This document shows positions 8,893 to 18,855 of a stretch of DNA of 33,661 nucleotides, piece by piece. Below the pieces are notes generated by a model that was not told the origin of the DNA, ran no database searches, and saw nothing but the letters and a program-made list of their open reading frames with translations. Numbering within the stretch: position 1 is the stretch's first letter; the number at the start of each line of letters is the position of its first letter. The translations under genes and the position numbers were made by a program. Origin of the DNA: Butyriboletus loyo. Taxonomy: Eukaryota; Basidiomycota; Agaricomycetes; Boletales; Boletaceae. The stretch spans positions 1 through 33,661 of the forward strand of contig JBBPSI010000252.1 in the NCBI GenBank assembly GCA_038093515.1. Reading direction: 5' to 3'.

Positions 8893-9225
8893 ATAAGGAG
8901 CAAGGCTCAACTTAGAGATATCGCAGTAGTGATGATAGAACTGAAAGATCTAGAGAAAAGCAACAAGCCATAAGGGCTGTCTTATATACAGTACATGAGT
9001 GTTTGTACTTGTGTTCTGTATTGTACCTATATAAGGTATAGTATGAAATACATGACGATATGATAGAGATAAGAGATAAGACTAAGCATATCATCCAATA
9101 GCATAATAAGAGCTATTTGTAATGTGATAAGCATGACAGAGTCTAGACAATGATGTCATATAGACTCATCTAGAAATGTAGTGGCTGTAAGTGAAATACA
9201 GAAATAGAACACTACCATTTCAACA
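8893..9225 (-). mobile_element. Copia-type solo LTR, 5' part
   Basis: The 5' part of the copia LTR whose 3' part is at 1362-1484. It starts (minus) TGTTGAAATGG at 9225 and is colinear with 30601-30275. It contains TGATGTCAT and the CTAGAC motif near the 5' end. AAATG at 9226-9230 is the probable TSD partner of 1359-1363. The ATAAG at 8893-8897 is the TSD of element 1. Confidence 0.85.
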
Positions 9226-9530
9226 AAATGTACCATGAGACCTACAATAAGCAGGGATGGTTCCATATTATCATTAGACCATCCTTCAATAGTTTTCCAG
9301 AACATGTCATTTTTGTTACATCACTGATGCCAACAGTGACACAAATGTCTGCCTTTGGAAGTGGAGTCGAGAGGGTCAGCCAAGAAACTACATGGACAGT
9401 AAGCATCCATAGGACCATAAGCATGGTGGTCAATGATCAGAAGCCTACCTGTGATTTGGACAGTAAACTTGTCGGAGCTGATTTGGCTCATCAGAGAATG
9501 AGAGGCTGTGCTGGGTGATCAGACAGAAAA
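9226..9530 (-). pseudogene. Probable N-terminal remnant of the broken TPR gene
   Basis: Removing the copia LTR joins this segment to 1361 on the same strand. The minus-strand open stretch 9433-9242 reads LPKADICVTVGISDVTKMT and ends in WNHP, loosely like a C2-domain strand pattern, as found at the N-terminus of some basidiomycete TPR proteins. That resemblance is weak and rests on eye comparison only. No intact ORF remains. Confidence 0.25.
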
Positions 9531-11297
9531 TCAGGCAGAACATGACACAAAAGTATAGGATGCAAAGGGGACAGTTTGATAAGATAACAATCAAAAACAC
9601 AGGACAAAAGTGTGAGACTTGGGTGAGTAAGACAATGATTGGACACAGGAGACCAAAGGGTTGGCGAAATCTAGACAGGTAGAGGAACAGGAACTTGATA
9701 GTGCAGGGCTATGAGCAGAAGAGATGGCAAGAAGCAGCAAGTTGGGCTGAATCCATGTCCAAAGAACAAGGACAGCTGAAAATTCAACAGGAGAGACCAG
9801 AGGGTCAATGGAATCTAGGTAGTGAAGTGGAGGAATGGGAACTTGGTGGGGCAGAGCTGGAAAGAGAAGAGATGGCGAGATGCGGCAAAGTTCTGGTTAG
9901 ATAGAACCAGCGTCAAAAGAAGACGACTGGAACTTTGATGGACAGGCAGGCAATGAAACGATGGAGGCTAGAAGGAAATTTGACTGGAGAAATGACGAAG
10001 TAGGGACAGATGAAGGGCTTTCAGTTGAGCAGAGCTAGTTGAGGCGGCGTGACGAGATGGAGCAGAGATCAGGCAATTGGAACGAGGCAGATGAAGACCG
10101 GGAGTAAGGGAGACCTTTGAGACAAATTGAGATGGGGAAAATCAAAAGGCAAGATGGCGAGAGAGAGAGAGGCAGAAGGGTAGATGGTGGACCACGATGG
10201 AAGAGCTGGAGGGACAGGCTTGAAAGGGACAGACAGACGAGGGCAGGATGTGGCGACCACAGAGTGGAGCGGAGGAGGTACTTAAGAACTGGGAGAATGC
10301 AGACGAGAGAGGGGCGGAGACGAGGTTGGCACGGAGAGAGCTAGTCAGATAAGAGATTCGGGTGGAGTAGAACTTGATAACCCATAGGGAACAGAGCAGA
10401 GCACACTGGAGACAAAGACTGGCGCAAGAAGATCGAAGAGTGATAAATGGGGGAGAGTAGATGGAGGGTTGAACGCAGGAAAAAATTAGGCGACAGCTCT
10501 AGGGTAAGGAAAGATGAGGCGCTGACAAGAGGATAAGACAGAAATAACCGGATAAACGATGGAACGCATACTCACGGAGTATAGGCAACTTTGCGAGCTG
10601 AGGGTTAGAAGAGATCCTGGACGATCACAGGTTTGTTGAAAATGGCGCTTAAAACAGCTTGAGAGGGAGACTATAAGCCAGGCAGATGAAGGGATGCGTC
10701 GACAATGATAGGCTATCCGGACAGGGAGACTGATGCAGAGGGGGAAAGACGTTTTTCGTGTGTGCGAGCAAGGAGGAAAGAGAGACACTGGATACCGACA
10801 CGAGGCCACGCAATCCGGAAATTGCGTTGCATGTAGCAACGCTTACTAGCGTGTTGGTGCTCGAATGCATGCGACGAGGCAATCGACTGACCGAACAATT
10901 CTCTCAGTCCTCATTTTACTCGGTGATCATGACGCTCCTCTCAACCTGTTTCACCAGCGGTGTTCAGAGGTAAGCATATCAGGCCCTGCCCATATATTCA
11001 CGCCGACTTACTATCACTTTATAGACATTCTATTTTATAGTTTTGAGCCTCACGATCGATGCGCATCATATGAATAGTCTATCGTGGATGTTCCGAACAT
11101 CGGAATCAAACGAGCCGCAAGTCTTCTCTCAGTATTTGCAAAGCTATCTTGTCCATGGAAAGCAGGCGTCGCCATGGCCACGATGACATGGGATGTGATC
11201 GATCGATCAATATAATAACGTTTGAGTATGTTCACTGCTCGGTCTTCGAAAATCGCATAGAAAATAGCACGCAGATGTTATACACTGCCAGGACGAA
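9531..11297. other. Purine-rich region, no gene recognised
   Basis: About 1.25 kb (9531-10780) is strongly A+G rich on the plus strand and has only short shadow ORFs. A diverged direct repeat of about 67 bp (9679-9745 and 9827-9896, roughly three quarters identical by eye) gives a 148-bp period. From 10780 to 11297 composition is ordinary and nothing was recognised. It probably includes the 3' flank of the dehydrogenase gene. Confidence 0.5.
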
Positions 11298-12591
11298 TCA
11301 TCTCAACTCTGGTACGAGGTCCTTTCCCGACCCGGTCAGCAGGAAATCCCTCAAGTTCGTCATTGCGCGAACTTCCATCTTCCTTTCCGTATCCTGCGTG
11401 CGCGTTCCAACGTGCGGTAACAATACGATTTGTGGGAACTCGAGCAACCGAAGGTTCACCTGCGGTTCGTCCGGGAACACGTCCAGACCGACAGACGCCA
11501 ACTAGAATCGATCGCAAATGGTAACGCATATCGCCCACCACCCAATGAGTGGGTAAAGCGAGGACGGCCGAAAAAAAACAAAATACACGCACATGTCCAT
11601 CCTCCAACGCCCGAATCACCGCCGCCTCGTCCAACACCTTCCCGCGCGCCGTATTGACGATGATGCTCCCTCGCTTCATCGTCCAAATCTCTCTCTCGCC
11701 CACCAGATGCAGCGTGTCCTCGCACAGCGGCACATGGATACTCAACACGTCCGATCGTGCACATAGCTCCTCCAGACTCTCCACGTACTCGCACCAAGCT
11801 GGCGCATCCACAACCCGGTGCCGACTGTGATACACCACACGCATCGGAAAGGCGTGCACGAGGTGCGCGAGACGCAGGCCGATGCCGCCAAGCCCGAGGA
11901 TACCGAGCGTACGGTGGGTGAGATCGTGCGTGTCCCCAGAAGAGATCGGGGCTTTCCACGTGCCTGCGTGCAGGGAACGTTCCGCTTTGGAAAAGTGGCG
12001 GAGAGTGGAGAGGATGAGGTAGAGGGCTGTGGTGGCGGTAGCTTCGTCGACGGCGCCGGGGGTGTTGGAGACGCGGATGCCTGGCAGGAAGGGAATGGAA
12101 CAGAATTAGATGGGGGGCGGACGAGAGACTGCGGAAGGAGACGGCGATCGCTCACCTTTCTCTTTACACGCATGCACGTCGACGAGATCGTACCCTGCCC
12201 CATTATGTGCAATCCATTGCACGCTCGGCGGGAGTCCTGCAACGAGTTCGCGATCATATATCCCGATTCGCGCTGCGGAGACGTTGCGCCTGTAGATTCC
12301 GACGGTGCATTCGTATGGCCCACCGGGTTGGAACCGGGCAAAGAACTCGGTGCGGTTGGGCGCATCGTCCACCTGGATCGACGTCCATGAACTTAGACTG
12401 ATACTTCTAATGTGAGCGGTATACTAGGGTTGACGCACGATGACTTGCGCGATACCATCGAGAAGCTCGTGGACTTCATCGTGGGCCCATCTAGGGCTAC
12501 CTGTCGATTAGATCTCAGGAACCTAGTAAGAAACCTCGGCAGCTGGAAGATGAGCCATACCACAAACCATGATCTTGGGTAACGTTGTCAT
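11298..12591 (-). CDS. D-2-hydroxyacid dehydrogenase (glyoxylate/hydroxypyruvate reductase-like), 5 exons
   Basis: Predicted exons: 12591-12561, 12500-12439, 12372-12156, 12080-11593, 11501-11298. These total 1002 bp and encode 333 aa, the usual family length. Introns are 60, 66, 75 and 91 nt with GT/AG ends. Start MTTLPKIMVCG. Substrate-binding N-terminus (HNGAGYD near residue 92), NAD(P)-binding GLGGIG at 166-171, and the catalytic triad Arg249 (NTARG), Glu278 (DVFPDEP), His296 (LLPHVG). The enzyme should reduce 2-oxoacids such as glyoxylate or hydroxypyruvate with NAD(P)H. The cofactor choice was not determined. The frame is uninterrupted across all junctions, so the gene looks functional. 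It lies tail-to-head behind the PARG gene, with 289 bp between. Confidence 0.88.
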
Positions 12592-12880
12592 TCTGACAGC
12601 TACGAAATGCAGGACGGGGTAGTAATTAGCGTGAGGATCACACGGATATGATCAGTCAGTTCTTCTAAAGAGGGATAAAGTTACCGTGGACCCGCTGACT
12701 GGGCCACGACTTGGACAGACAAGTAAACCATGGACATTCATAATTAGAAGACAACTAGGATACACCCGAAAATGAGATACGAAACCAGCTCGACGAGCGG
12801 AAAGACACACAAGCAATTAAGAAAACACACCATCAATCTAGATACCATCATAACCTATGAAACACGCAAACCCCGTTCGA
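12592..12880. other. Intergenic region
   Basis: About 290 bp holding the upstream region of the dehydrogenase and the 3' region of the PARG gene. A GTGAGT donor-like site overlaps the PARG stop (12885-12880) and an AG lies near 12858, so an extra short 3' exon (ending about 12839) is possible. Nothing else was seen. Confidence 0.4.
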
Positions 12881-14197
12881 TCACTCACTTGTCGCCGATA
12901 TCACCTCCATCTCGAGGACCTTCATTTCAAACGCACGCTTAAACGGCGCGAAGAGTTTACCGGGCACTGCGAAAACAATCTCCTCGAAAACCCCCTTGAA
13001 CTTGGCGGACTTCGTTTCCTCTTTACTTGTGTCTGTTCCTTCTCGAGTTCCGCAGACCAATAACTCTGTCCAGAGTTCGGCCACCATCTCGACGTTGTTT
13101 CGACTGGAACCACATCCAAATGCACCAAGGACGAGCGCACGGTCACCACGGATCTCAAAGATACGCAACGCGCGTGCCATGCGCTCCCGCATCGTGTTTC
13201 GTATACCCTCCTCAAAGACGTGTGCATCTGTAGAGGTGATAACGTAATTTTGACGAATGGCAGCGGCATTCACAGGTACGCTTGAAAGTACATTGATAAG
13301 ATAGGGTGCGATGGTCGGCTTGGAACGCGACAGTGCTTGATCGACATCGACATCGACATCGACATCGTCGTCATCATCCCTATGAAACGCTACAACACCG
13401 GGACTATACACCATAGAATGGTCGTGCAGACCAGCACCGTCGGCGTTCAAAAACTTCCTGTGGGTCCGATAGAATTCCGTCGCCTGCGCTGATCGCAAGC
13501 TAGCTACAAGTGATGTCGATCGTGCAAGGGTTTCCTCTTGTTCGTCACCTCCATGCAAGAACCCACCACCTGGTCGCTTAGCAGATGCAAAGGAGAGGAC
13601 ACCCACGGAGGAGGTAGGGAGCGCATTGGGATATTGTCTCGTAAACCGCGGGTTATCGGTAACCAAGTGTCTTGCGGCGGTTAGAGTGGACTTGGGAACG
13701 AATCGAATCATACTTGATTCGGGAGTGGATGCGCCTGCCCTAGACCCACGCCAGTTGGCAAGGTCAGGAGAGCAATGCGGGTAAAACGTGGTTCCTTGTT
13801 GGCTGATGACGATTTGAGGGGCAATATTGTAGAACAAATGCACCACGTCTGGGTGCGCGTTTCCTTCAGGATTAACCACAGCCAGTGGCATCGCAGACTG
13901 GAAAGGTGACAGAGCCATCGATGGAGGGAAATGGGTGGAGAGCCTTTGCATGATATACTTGCCATCGCCAAGGGCGATCCGTTGGGTATCACGCGCCGTC
14001 TCGACCCATTGCGAGCGTCTCTCACGTTGGGCTGCGAATGCCAAGCGTCTTCGTTGACGTTTGAAGTACTCTTGCTTGCGCTGCTGTTTGGAGCGCGCGA
14101 TGGAGAGGGATGGCTGCTTTATCGCAGTCAAAGGATGCATAGGAGTGCTGGAGCGTGCCCTACCTTGAGGCACTCTTCGAGTAGACTTTCTTGACAT
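12881..14197 (-). CDS. Microbial-type poly(ADP-ribose) glycohydrolase (TIGR02452/DUF2263 family)
   Basis: A single exon of 438 aa from ATG at 14197 (MSRKSTRRVPQG). An in-frame ATG at 14302 would add 35 residues, but a TATA-like element lies between them. Domain order: a basic N-terminus (residues 1-75), the macrodomain-like PARG fold with SVGVLSFASAKRPGGGF (GGG at 210-212) and the catalytic QEE at 220-222, then LVLGAFGCG at 356-363. The GGG...QEE pair is the signature of bacterial/fungal-type PARG, which removes ADP-ribose from proteins. Residues 274-286 are an Asp/Val low-complexity tract coded by a GATGTC hexamer repeat, within an insertion. The basic N-terminus could serve nuclear import (inference). 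It is divergent from the small gene at 14347. Confidence 0.85.
   Translation of the reverse strand: MSRKSTRRVPQGRARSSTPMHPLTAIKQPSLSIARSKQQRKQEYFKRQRRRLAFAAQRERRSQWVETARDTQRIALGDGKYIMQRLSTHFPPSMALSPFQSAMPLAVVNPEGNAHPDVVHLFYNIAPQIVISQQGTTFYPHCSPDLANWRGSRAGASTPESSMIRFVPKSTLTAARHLVTDNPRFTRQYPNALPTSSVGVLSFASAKRPGGGFLHGGDEQEETLARSTSLVASLRSAQATEFYRTHRKFLNADGAGLHDHSMVYSPGVVAFHRDDDDDVDVDVDVDQALSRSKPTIAPYLINVLSSVPVNAAAIRQNYVITSTDAHVFEEGIRNTMRERMARALRIFEIRGDRALVLGAFGCGSSRNNVEMVAELWTELLVCGTREGTDTSKEETKSAKFKGVFEEIVFAVPGKLFAPFKRAFEMKVLEMEVISATSE
13336..13378 (-). repeat. Hexamer microsatellite inside the PARG coding region
   Basis: Tandem GATGTC units followed by GAC/GAT codons encode alternating Asp-Val and poly-Asp at residues 274-286. 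The unit is a multiple of three, so copy-number change would not shift the frame. Confidence 0.8.
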
Positions 14198-14346
14198 TGT
14201 GTTGGTCGTGATGGTCACTGTCAAGTTGCGATGGCAGCTTGACGCAGATATTTGTACTTGTTGAGCAGAAATTATAAAGACATTCCCACGCAGCTCGTCC
14301 ATCCACGATCAAGAACTTGAAGTTCCAGCAGTAGTACTTACCGTAT
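14198..14346. promoter_or_regulatory. Shared divergent promoter region
   Basis: Only 149 bp separate the PARG start from the start of the plus-strand small gene. TCTTTATAAT on the minus strand (about 14281-14272) is a TATA-like site about 75 nt upstream of the PARG ATG. The compact spacing suggests a bidirectional promoter (inference). Confidence 0.4.
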
Positions 14347-14632
14347 ATGCCTTTCTTTCAGGGGGCGTCCAGTGTCAATGCCTCCAATGGCACCTTCAAC
14401 GATGTGACGGGAGATCAGACATTCACAGACAATAGCAACCACAGTACAACCAGCAACTCAAACAATACCACCACCGTCGATAAATCATCCAAGGTCACCG
14501 ATTCCTCCGTCCATCACTCGATGGGTAAGATTGTCTCTATCCACCGTCACGATGTCCGCTTTACCAACGTTATCGTATCAACCAGGGATGCCTCTCCCTC
14601 TTCCTCCCCTCCCTGAGCCGGCCGAGCCGTGA
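14347..14632 (+). CDS. Small Asn/Ser/Thr-rich protein, two exons
   Basis: Exon 1 is 14347-14524, exon 2 is 14586-14632 (225 bp, 74 aa). The 61-nt intron has GTAAGA and CAG ends. Spliced, the protein begins MPFFQGASSVNASNGTFND and ends in a Pro/Leu tail (MPLPLPPLPEPAEP). The unspliced reading gives 89 aa. The N-terminal pattern F-x-G-A-x-x-V-x-A-x-x-G-T-F-N-D-V-x-G-D-Q, followed by an N/T/S-rich stretch, is a recurrent leader in many basidiomycete hypothetical and NLR-type proteins. No function is known to me. No signal peptide or membrane segment is visible, and it looks disordered. Confidence 0.6.
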
Positions 14633-15931
14633 TGCATTGATGACTGGCCTGGGCTCCCGTGTACTGGGGCTACGCCATGTTGGCAGGTTTTCTTTTTTTT
14701 CACGTAAGATCGATTTAAATTGGTGTTCCGAAACTAGTTGTGACACTTTCTGAACACTTTTGTCGACAGATGATGGCCTCTCACTCGATGCGTTGTACCT
14801 ACCAGAATTTTCTTTCCGTCTTACGTGTACTTATATCGCTGAGTGGGAACGTCTGCGCTTTGCGATTTCCCAAGTGAGATTGCAGTTGTGTCGTGCTTTG
14901 AGAAGCAAGACAGTCGCGAGGTCGAGTGCGACGCCGATGACAACTTGTCAGTATCATGCTGCTCCAACAAGTTGACAATTCCCTGTTGGATCTACCGACA
15001 TATCATATGGCGTGGTCCAGTGCAGTCCGCAGGAAGAAGGTTTCCGTGTTCCGTATATCGATATCGAAAGCGAGATGCTTGTTGTTGTTACAGTTGTTCG
15101 GTCGAGGAGGTACGTTCAAGTCCATTCAACCGGTGACATCACGACCATCATACCTTTGCATGCACTAACGATTCCCAGTCGCTTCCACATTGTTGGCTTC
15201 CACAGACTGTCAGTGTCACTGAACCAGTATGCGAGCGGTTGCTGTTGACTCTTGTTGATTCTCCCACCTGCAAGTATTCTTCCCTACTACAGGTTCGAGT
15301 TGGAATTGTTTCCTCCACGTTCAACATGTACTGCAAGAACCTGGAGTTGAGCACCTAGTTATTATTATTTGTCTCTTAGATTATGATAGACAGGTGACTG
15401 CAGGCACTGTGCTGCGGATGTTGGGACTCGTCACTGGTTTCCAACTTTTCTCCGCAGGCTCTGGGGACTTGACGAGATCAAGGTGCGACCTGAATACTCT
15501 TGTTTCGCTTTGGTGCAGATCTGGAGCTCTTTCCATTCACAGCAACCCGTAGGGTTGTGGAGATACGCTGGAGAATGGAGATAAATCGCATGCACTGCCG
15601 CCGCCGCATCACATTCGTAGTACGGCACAGTCAAACTACAGCGATAACCAAGACGTAATGATGCATCGAGTGCGGCCAATATCGGCTCCTTACAATCCCA
15701 TGTCACCCATGCGTATTTCCTGTGTGGGGAAGAACGACAGAGTCACACGGACAAAATTCACATACTATTCACACCCGACGGTTGTTTCGTCCTCTCTTTC
15801 CCGGTTTAGCCATCATTCAGTAAGCAACTCTTCCCTTTCTGTTATTGCGGGCCCCGAGATGCGATAATAGCCGTCATGACGCTCGTTCTGATCCGCGCGC
15901 TATTAGCTGGTAAGTGCCAGTGTTGAAAGTC
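14633..15931. other. 1.3 kb without an identified gene
   Basis: Several plus-strand open stretches with GT/AG borders could be exons of an unrecognised gene, notably 14843-14946 (SALCDFPSEIAVVSCFEKQD) and 15017-15110 (EEGFRVPYIDIESEMLVVVT). They match nothing I know and lack a clear start or end. The right part should include the promoter of the MFS gene. No repeat signature was seen. Confidence 0.3.
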
Positions 15932-16015
15932 ATGAGTACGGATACCCGATCTGACAGTCCCATATATCCCAGGGGTTGGGTCATGCAAGCCGAAAGGCAC
16001 CACTCTTCCCTCATC

Positions 16016-18509
16016 ATGTCAATCAAGCCCGAGAAGAAACGCGGGTCGTACGAGGAGGATGCGACCGCGGTCTGTGTAAATGGTAACCGAGAAATACTGC
16101 AGGTGGAAGCACGACGAACGGCGGAACGGCAGCTTATTCGGAAACTCGATTTTCGCTTATTACCCACCATTGTCGCCATCTCTTTGATGAACTACATTGA
16201 TGTACGTCGCGCGTGTGGTGTGGCGTGCACGCGTTGTGTTGACCTCTGGTGTTGCAGCGCGTCGCAATAACGTCTGCTCGGCTCAAGGGTCTACAGACGG
16301 ACTTGGGTTTATCCGGTATATTCTCACTTGTTTGTGGGGCCTGGTAACTCATCAAATGACAGATGTTCAGTATTACACAGTTGTGGCGATCCTTTATGTA
16401 TCGTATTGCCCAGCACAGATTCCTTCCAATATGGTAGGCAGTCCAACACCTCTGTCAGTACATTAGTTTTGAACTGTCTAAAGGCCCTTAACTATGTGTC
16501 GAGGTCAGTCACATTTCCACATTTTCAGATAGAATGACTGCAGAACGTTAGCCCTGCTTAGACCCACCTTCTACATCGGTACTTGTGTCGTCCTGTGGGG
16601 TTTGATGAGTGCTCTCACTGGCGTCACGCAAAACTACGCTGGTATCATGACCTGTCGTGTCTTCATTGGGTTGCCGGAGGTAAGGCGACGGAAACCGCAG
16701 AGACGAGGACGACTGATATGAGACGCCATTTCAGGCTGCATTCTACCCTGGTGGCATGTATCTTTTGTCAAGGTGGTATACACAGAAGGTTTGTGTTACT
16801 TCGACCACATCGTAAGATCGCAATAGATCCTTCCATGTAGGAATTGACTTTTCGAACTGCCATTCTCTTTGCCGGGTTGCTCATCTCCAATGCTTTTGGT
16901 AGCGTGAGCTTCTCCGTTTTACATCCCCATTCCAGCTCCTGACTTTTTGGTGGCGCCTAGTTGTGGGCCGCAGGTATTCTTGGAAACATGAACGGGGCAA
17001 TGGGCATCGCCGGATGGAGATGGTGGGTTTGGCGGCTGTTTATGGCATATCACCCTCACCCTCGAACCCAGGCTTTTCTATATCGAAGGCGCTATAACGA
17101 TCTCCATTGGTTTCTTAGCCATGTACGTTCAATGTTTGTGATCCTTGGTTGTTTCCATCTCACTCAACGATCATCCTAGGCGGTTGCTTCCGGATTATGT
17201 ACGTCCCGAGTCCCCCGATATTTGACAAGTTCCTGAATTCTTTGTCTGATCCGGTAGCCGCACAACACCAAGTGGTTGAGTCCTGCGGAGAGACAGTTGG
17301 CACAGGTCCGGCTTGCGGAAGATGCTGGCGAAGCCGATCAGGATTCACAACAAGACTCGTACGTCGTATGTGTTTCCTGAAGCTCCAGATACCGACTGCG
17401 TTTGCAGGGTCTTTGAAGGTCTGAAGTTGGCGCTCAAAGATCCCAAGGTCCTGATTTTCATGTTCATGTGTTGCGCGCAACTGTTGGGACTTAGTTTCGT
17501 CATCTTCTTTCCAACGTGAGTGTTTCGCGAATGGAGCGCTCTGTGATCGAGATTACACATGGTTGGGTTCAGGCTGACTGCTACTCTCGGCTACTCGACG
17601 ACGATTACTTTGCTGATGGCAGCGTACGTTCTGTACTGTGTCATTCATTCTTGGTATTTATTCCTACGTTTGGTCAGCCCGCCGTGGGTCTTTGCAGCTA
17701 TCGCGACGATCATCAATGCGCGGCATGCTGGTGAGCAGCTTACCCTTATTTTCCTATCTAACAGACTAGGTTTGAGCTGACGAACGCGTGTGGATGCAGA
17801 CGCCACTGGCGAACGATTCTTCCACCAGACCGCCTGGTGGTTGGTCGTCATCGTTGGCTACATCATCTCATTGTCGACGATGAAGACAGCTGGGAGATAT
17901 TTCTCGCTGTTCCTCATGGCGTCCGGATACTGCGGTATGTGTCTGAGTCACTTGCCCTGTCGTTCACCTTTCATCATTTTGCGCGCATATGCATATATCA
18001 TGTTAGGGCTTACGCTGACGTTGGTATGGGTGTCTAATGCCATTCCTCGACCACCGGCCAAACGGTCCGCAGCGATCGGCCTCGTAAATGGGTTCGGAAA
18101 CCTGGGGACTATGTACGTGATCGTGTGTCTGTCCCACCCGTGTACGTTCATCTCGATTGACAGAATGGGCTCCTACATCTGGCGAGCGAATTGGAGCCCC
18201 CAATACCATCAATCGATGATCATTGCGCTTTGTGCGCTCGTGTTGGCGGGTTTCCTCGGTTTCGGTGTGTATTTGGTTCTTTTGCTTTTTCTTCATGCGT
18301 CTCGGGAGTACGACTGACCGACCCCGACTGGAAACTTTGACGTAGTCGTACGCATGCTGCTCGTACGGGAGAACAAACGGATGGAACGCGCAGAGCTGGA
18401 TTTGATGCATGGACCTGAGCGGGAGCGGATCGAGGAAGCGGCCAAGTTGGAGGGGATTACGTTCGACGAGGCTGTAAGACACAGAATGGGGTTCCGTTAC
18501 CTGTACTAG
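16016..18509 (+). CDS. MFS transporter, Dal5/allantoate-permease-like (ACS family), 18 exons
   Basis: Predicted exons: 16016-16201, 16258-16315, 16363-16433, 16484-16503, 16562-16679, 16735-16788, 16841-16903, 16961-17022, 17072-17122, 17180-17198, 17258-17358, 17408-17515, 17573-17623, 17678-17730, 17800-17934, 18007-18112, 18164-18264, 18346-18509. They total 1521 bp, 506 aa, in frame throughout, with all introns 46-81 nt and GT/AG. Family hallmarks: FRLLPTIVAISLMNYIDR then VAITSARLKGLQTDLGL, GLPEAAFYPGGMYLLSRWYT, the central cytoplasmic loop after PHNTKWLSPAERQLA, and a C-terminal tail MLLVRENKRME. It should be a 12-TM plasma-membrane symporter for an organic anion (allantoate, nicotinate or vitamin type; substrate not inferable). 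In-frame ATGs at 15932 and 15983 are alternative starts. The gene looks intact. Confidence 0.88.
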
Positions 18510-18732
18510 TTTACCCACATCAGCAGTCTGAAACATTGTAGTGGCAGAAACCATGGTTAGCATAAAACTGCTACAGAACCAAGCCTTTGCATCAGGAAAA
18601 AAGTGCATTGCTATGATGTACTATATAGTTTGTATAGCCACCATAGCTCCCATGTCTTCCCCTTGTCACATATGGTCACATAGTGTGTGTGAACAACCAT
18701 ATAGACCATAATTCTGCTCAGCATTCTTGTAC
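18510..18732. other. 3' flank of the MFS gene, nothing recognised
   Basis: AT-rich sequence between the transporter stop and the first transposon remnant. No ORF or repeat could be assigned. Confidence 0.4.
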
Positions 18733-18760
18733 TACAGTGGCTCAAAACTCAGTCTGCATG
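18733..18760 (+). repeat. Remnant of a Tc1-like terminal repeat
   Basis: TACAGTGGCTCAAAACTCAG followed by TCTGCATG matches the outer TIR tip of the Tc1-like element at 19450 with a few differences. Only this tip is present, so it is a relic of another copy. Confidence 0.6.
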
Positions 18761-18817
18761 TGTGTGTAGAAAAGGAGCATGTGAGGATGTACCAAAGGTA
18801 CTCACTGATTGGTTGTT

Positions 18818-18855
18818 TGTTTCAGAATTGGTAAAGTCTGAGCAGGCACACTGAG
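18818..18855 (-). mobile_element. Copia LTR 3'-tip fragment
   Basis: AGAATTGGTAAAGTCTGAGC and flanking bases match the 3' end of the copia LTR (compare 1362-1400 and 30155-30195) in minus orientation. The match stops where the palindrome at 18856 begins. Confidence 0.7.

Noticed and set aside
11549..12401. Plus-strand ORFs of 61-190 codons
   Set aside because: They are antisense shadows of the GC-rich dehydrogenase exons, with no motif of their own.
15431..15706. 91-codon minus ORF
   Set aside because: No family resemblance, no clear promoter or splice context; not enough to call a gene.
18003..18608. 201-codon minus ORF
   Set aside because: Antisense to exons and introns of the MFS gene; no recognisable product.
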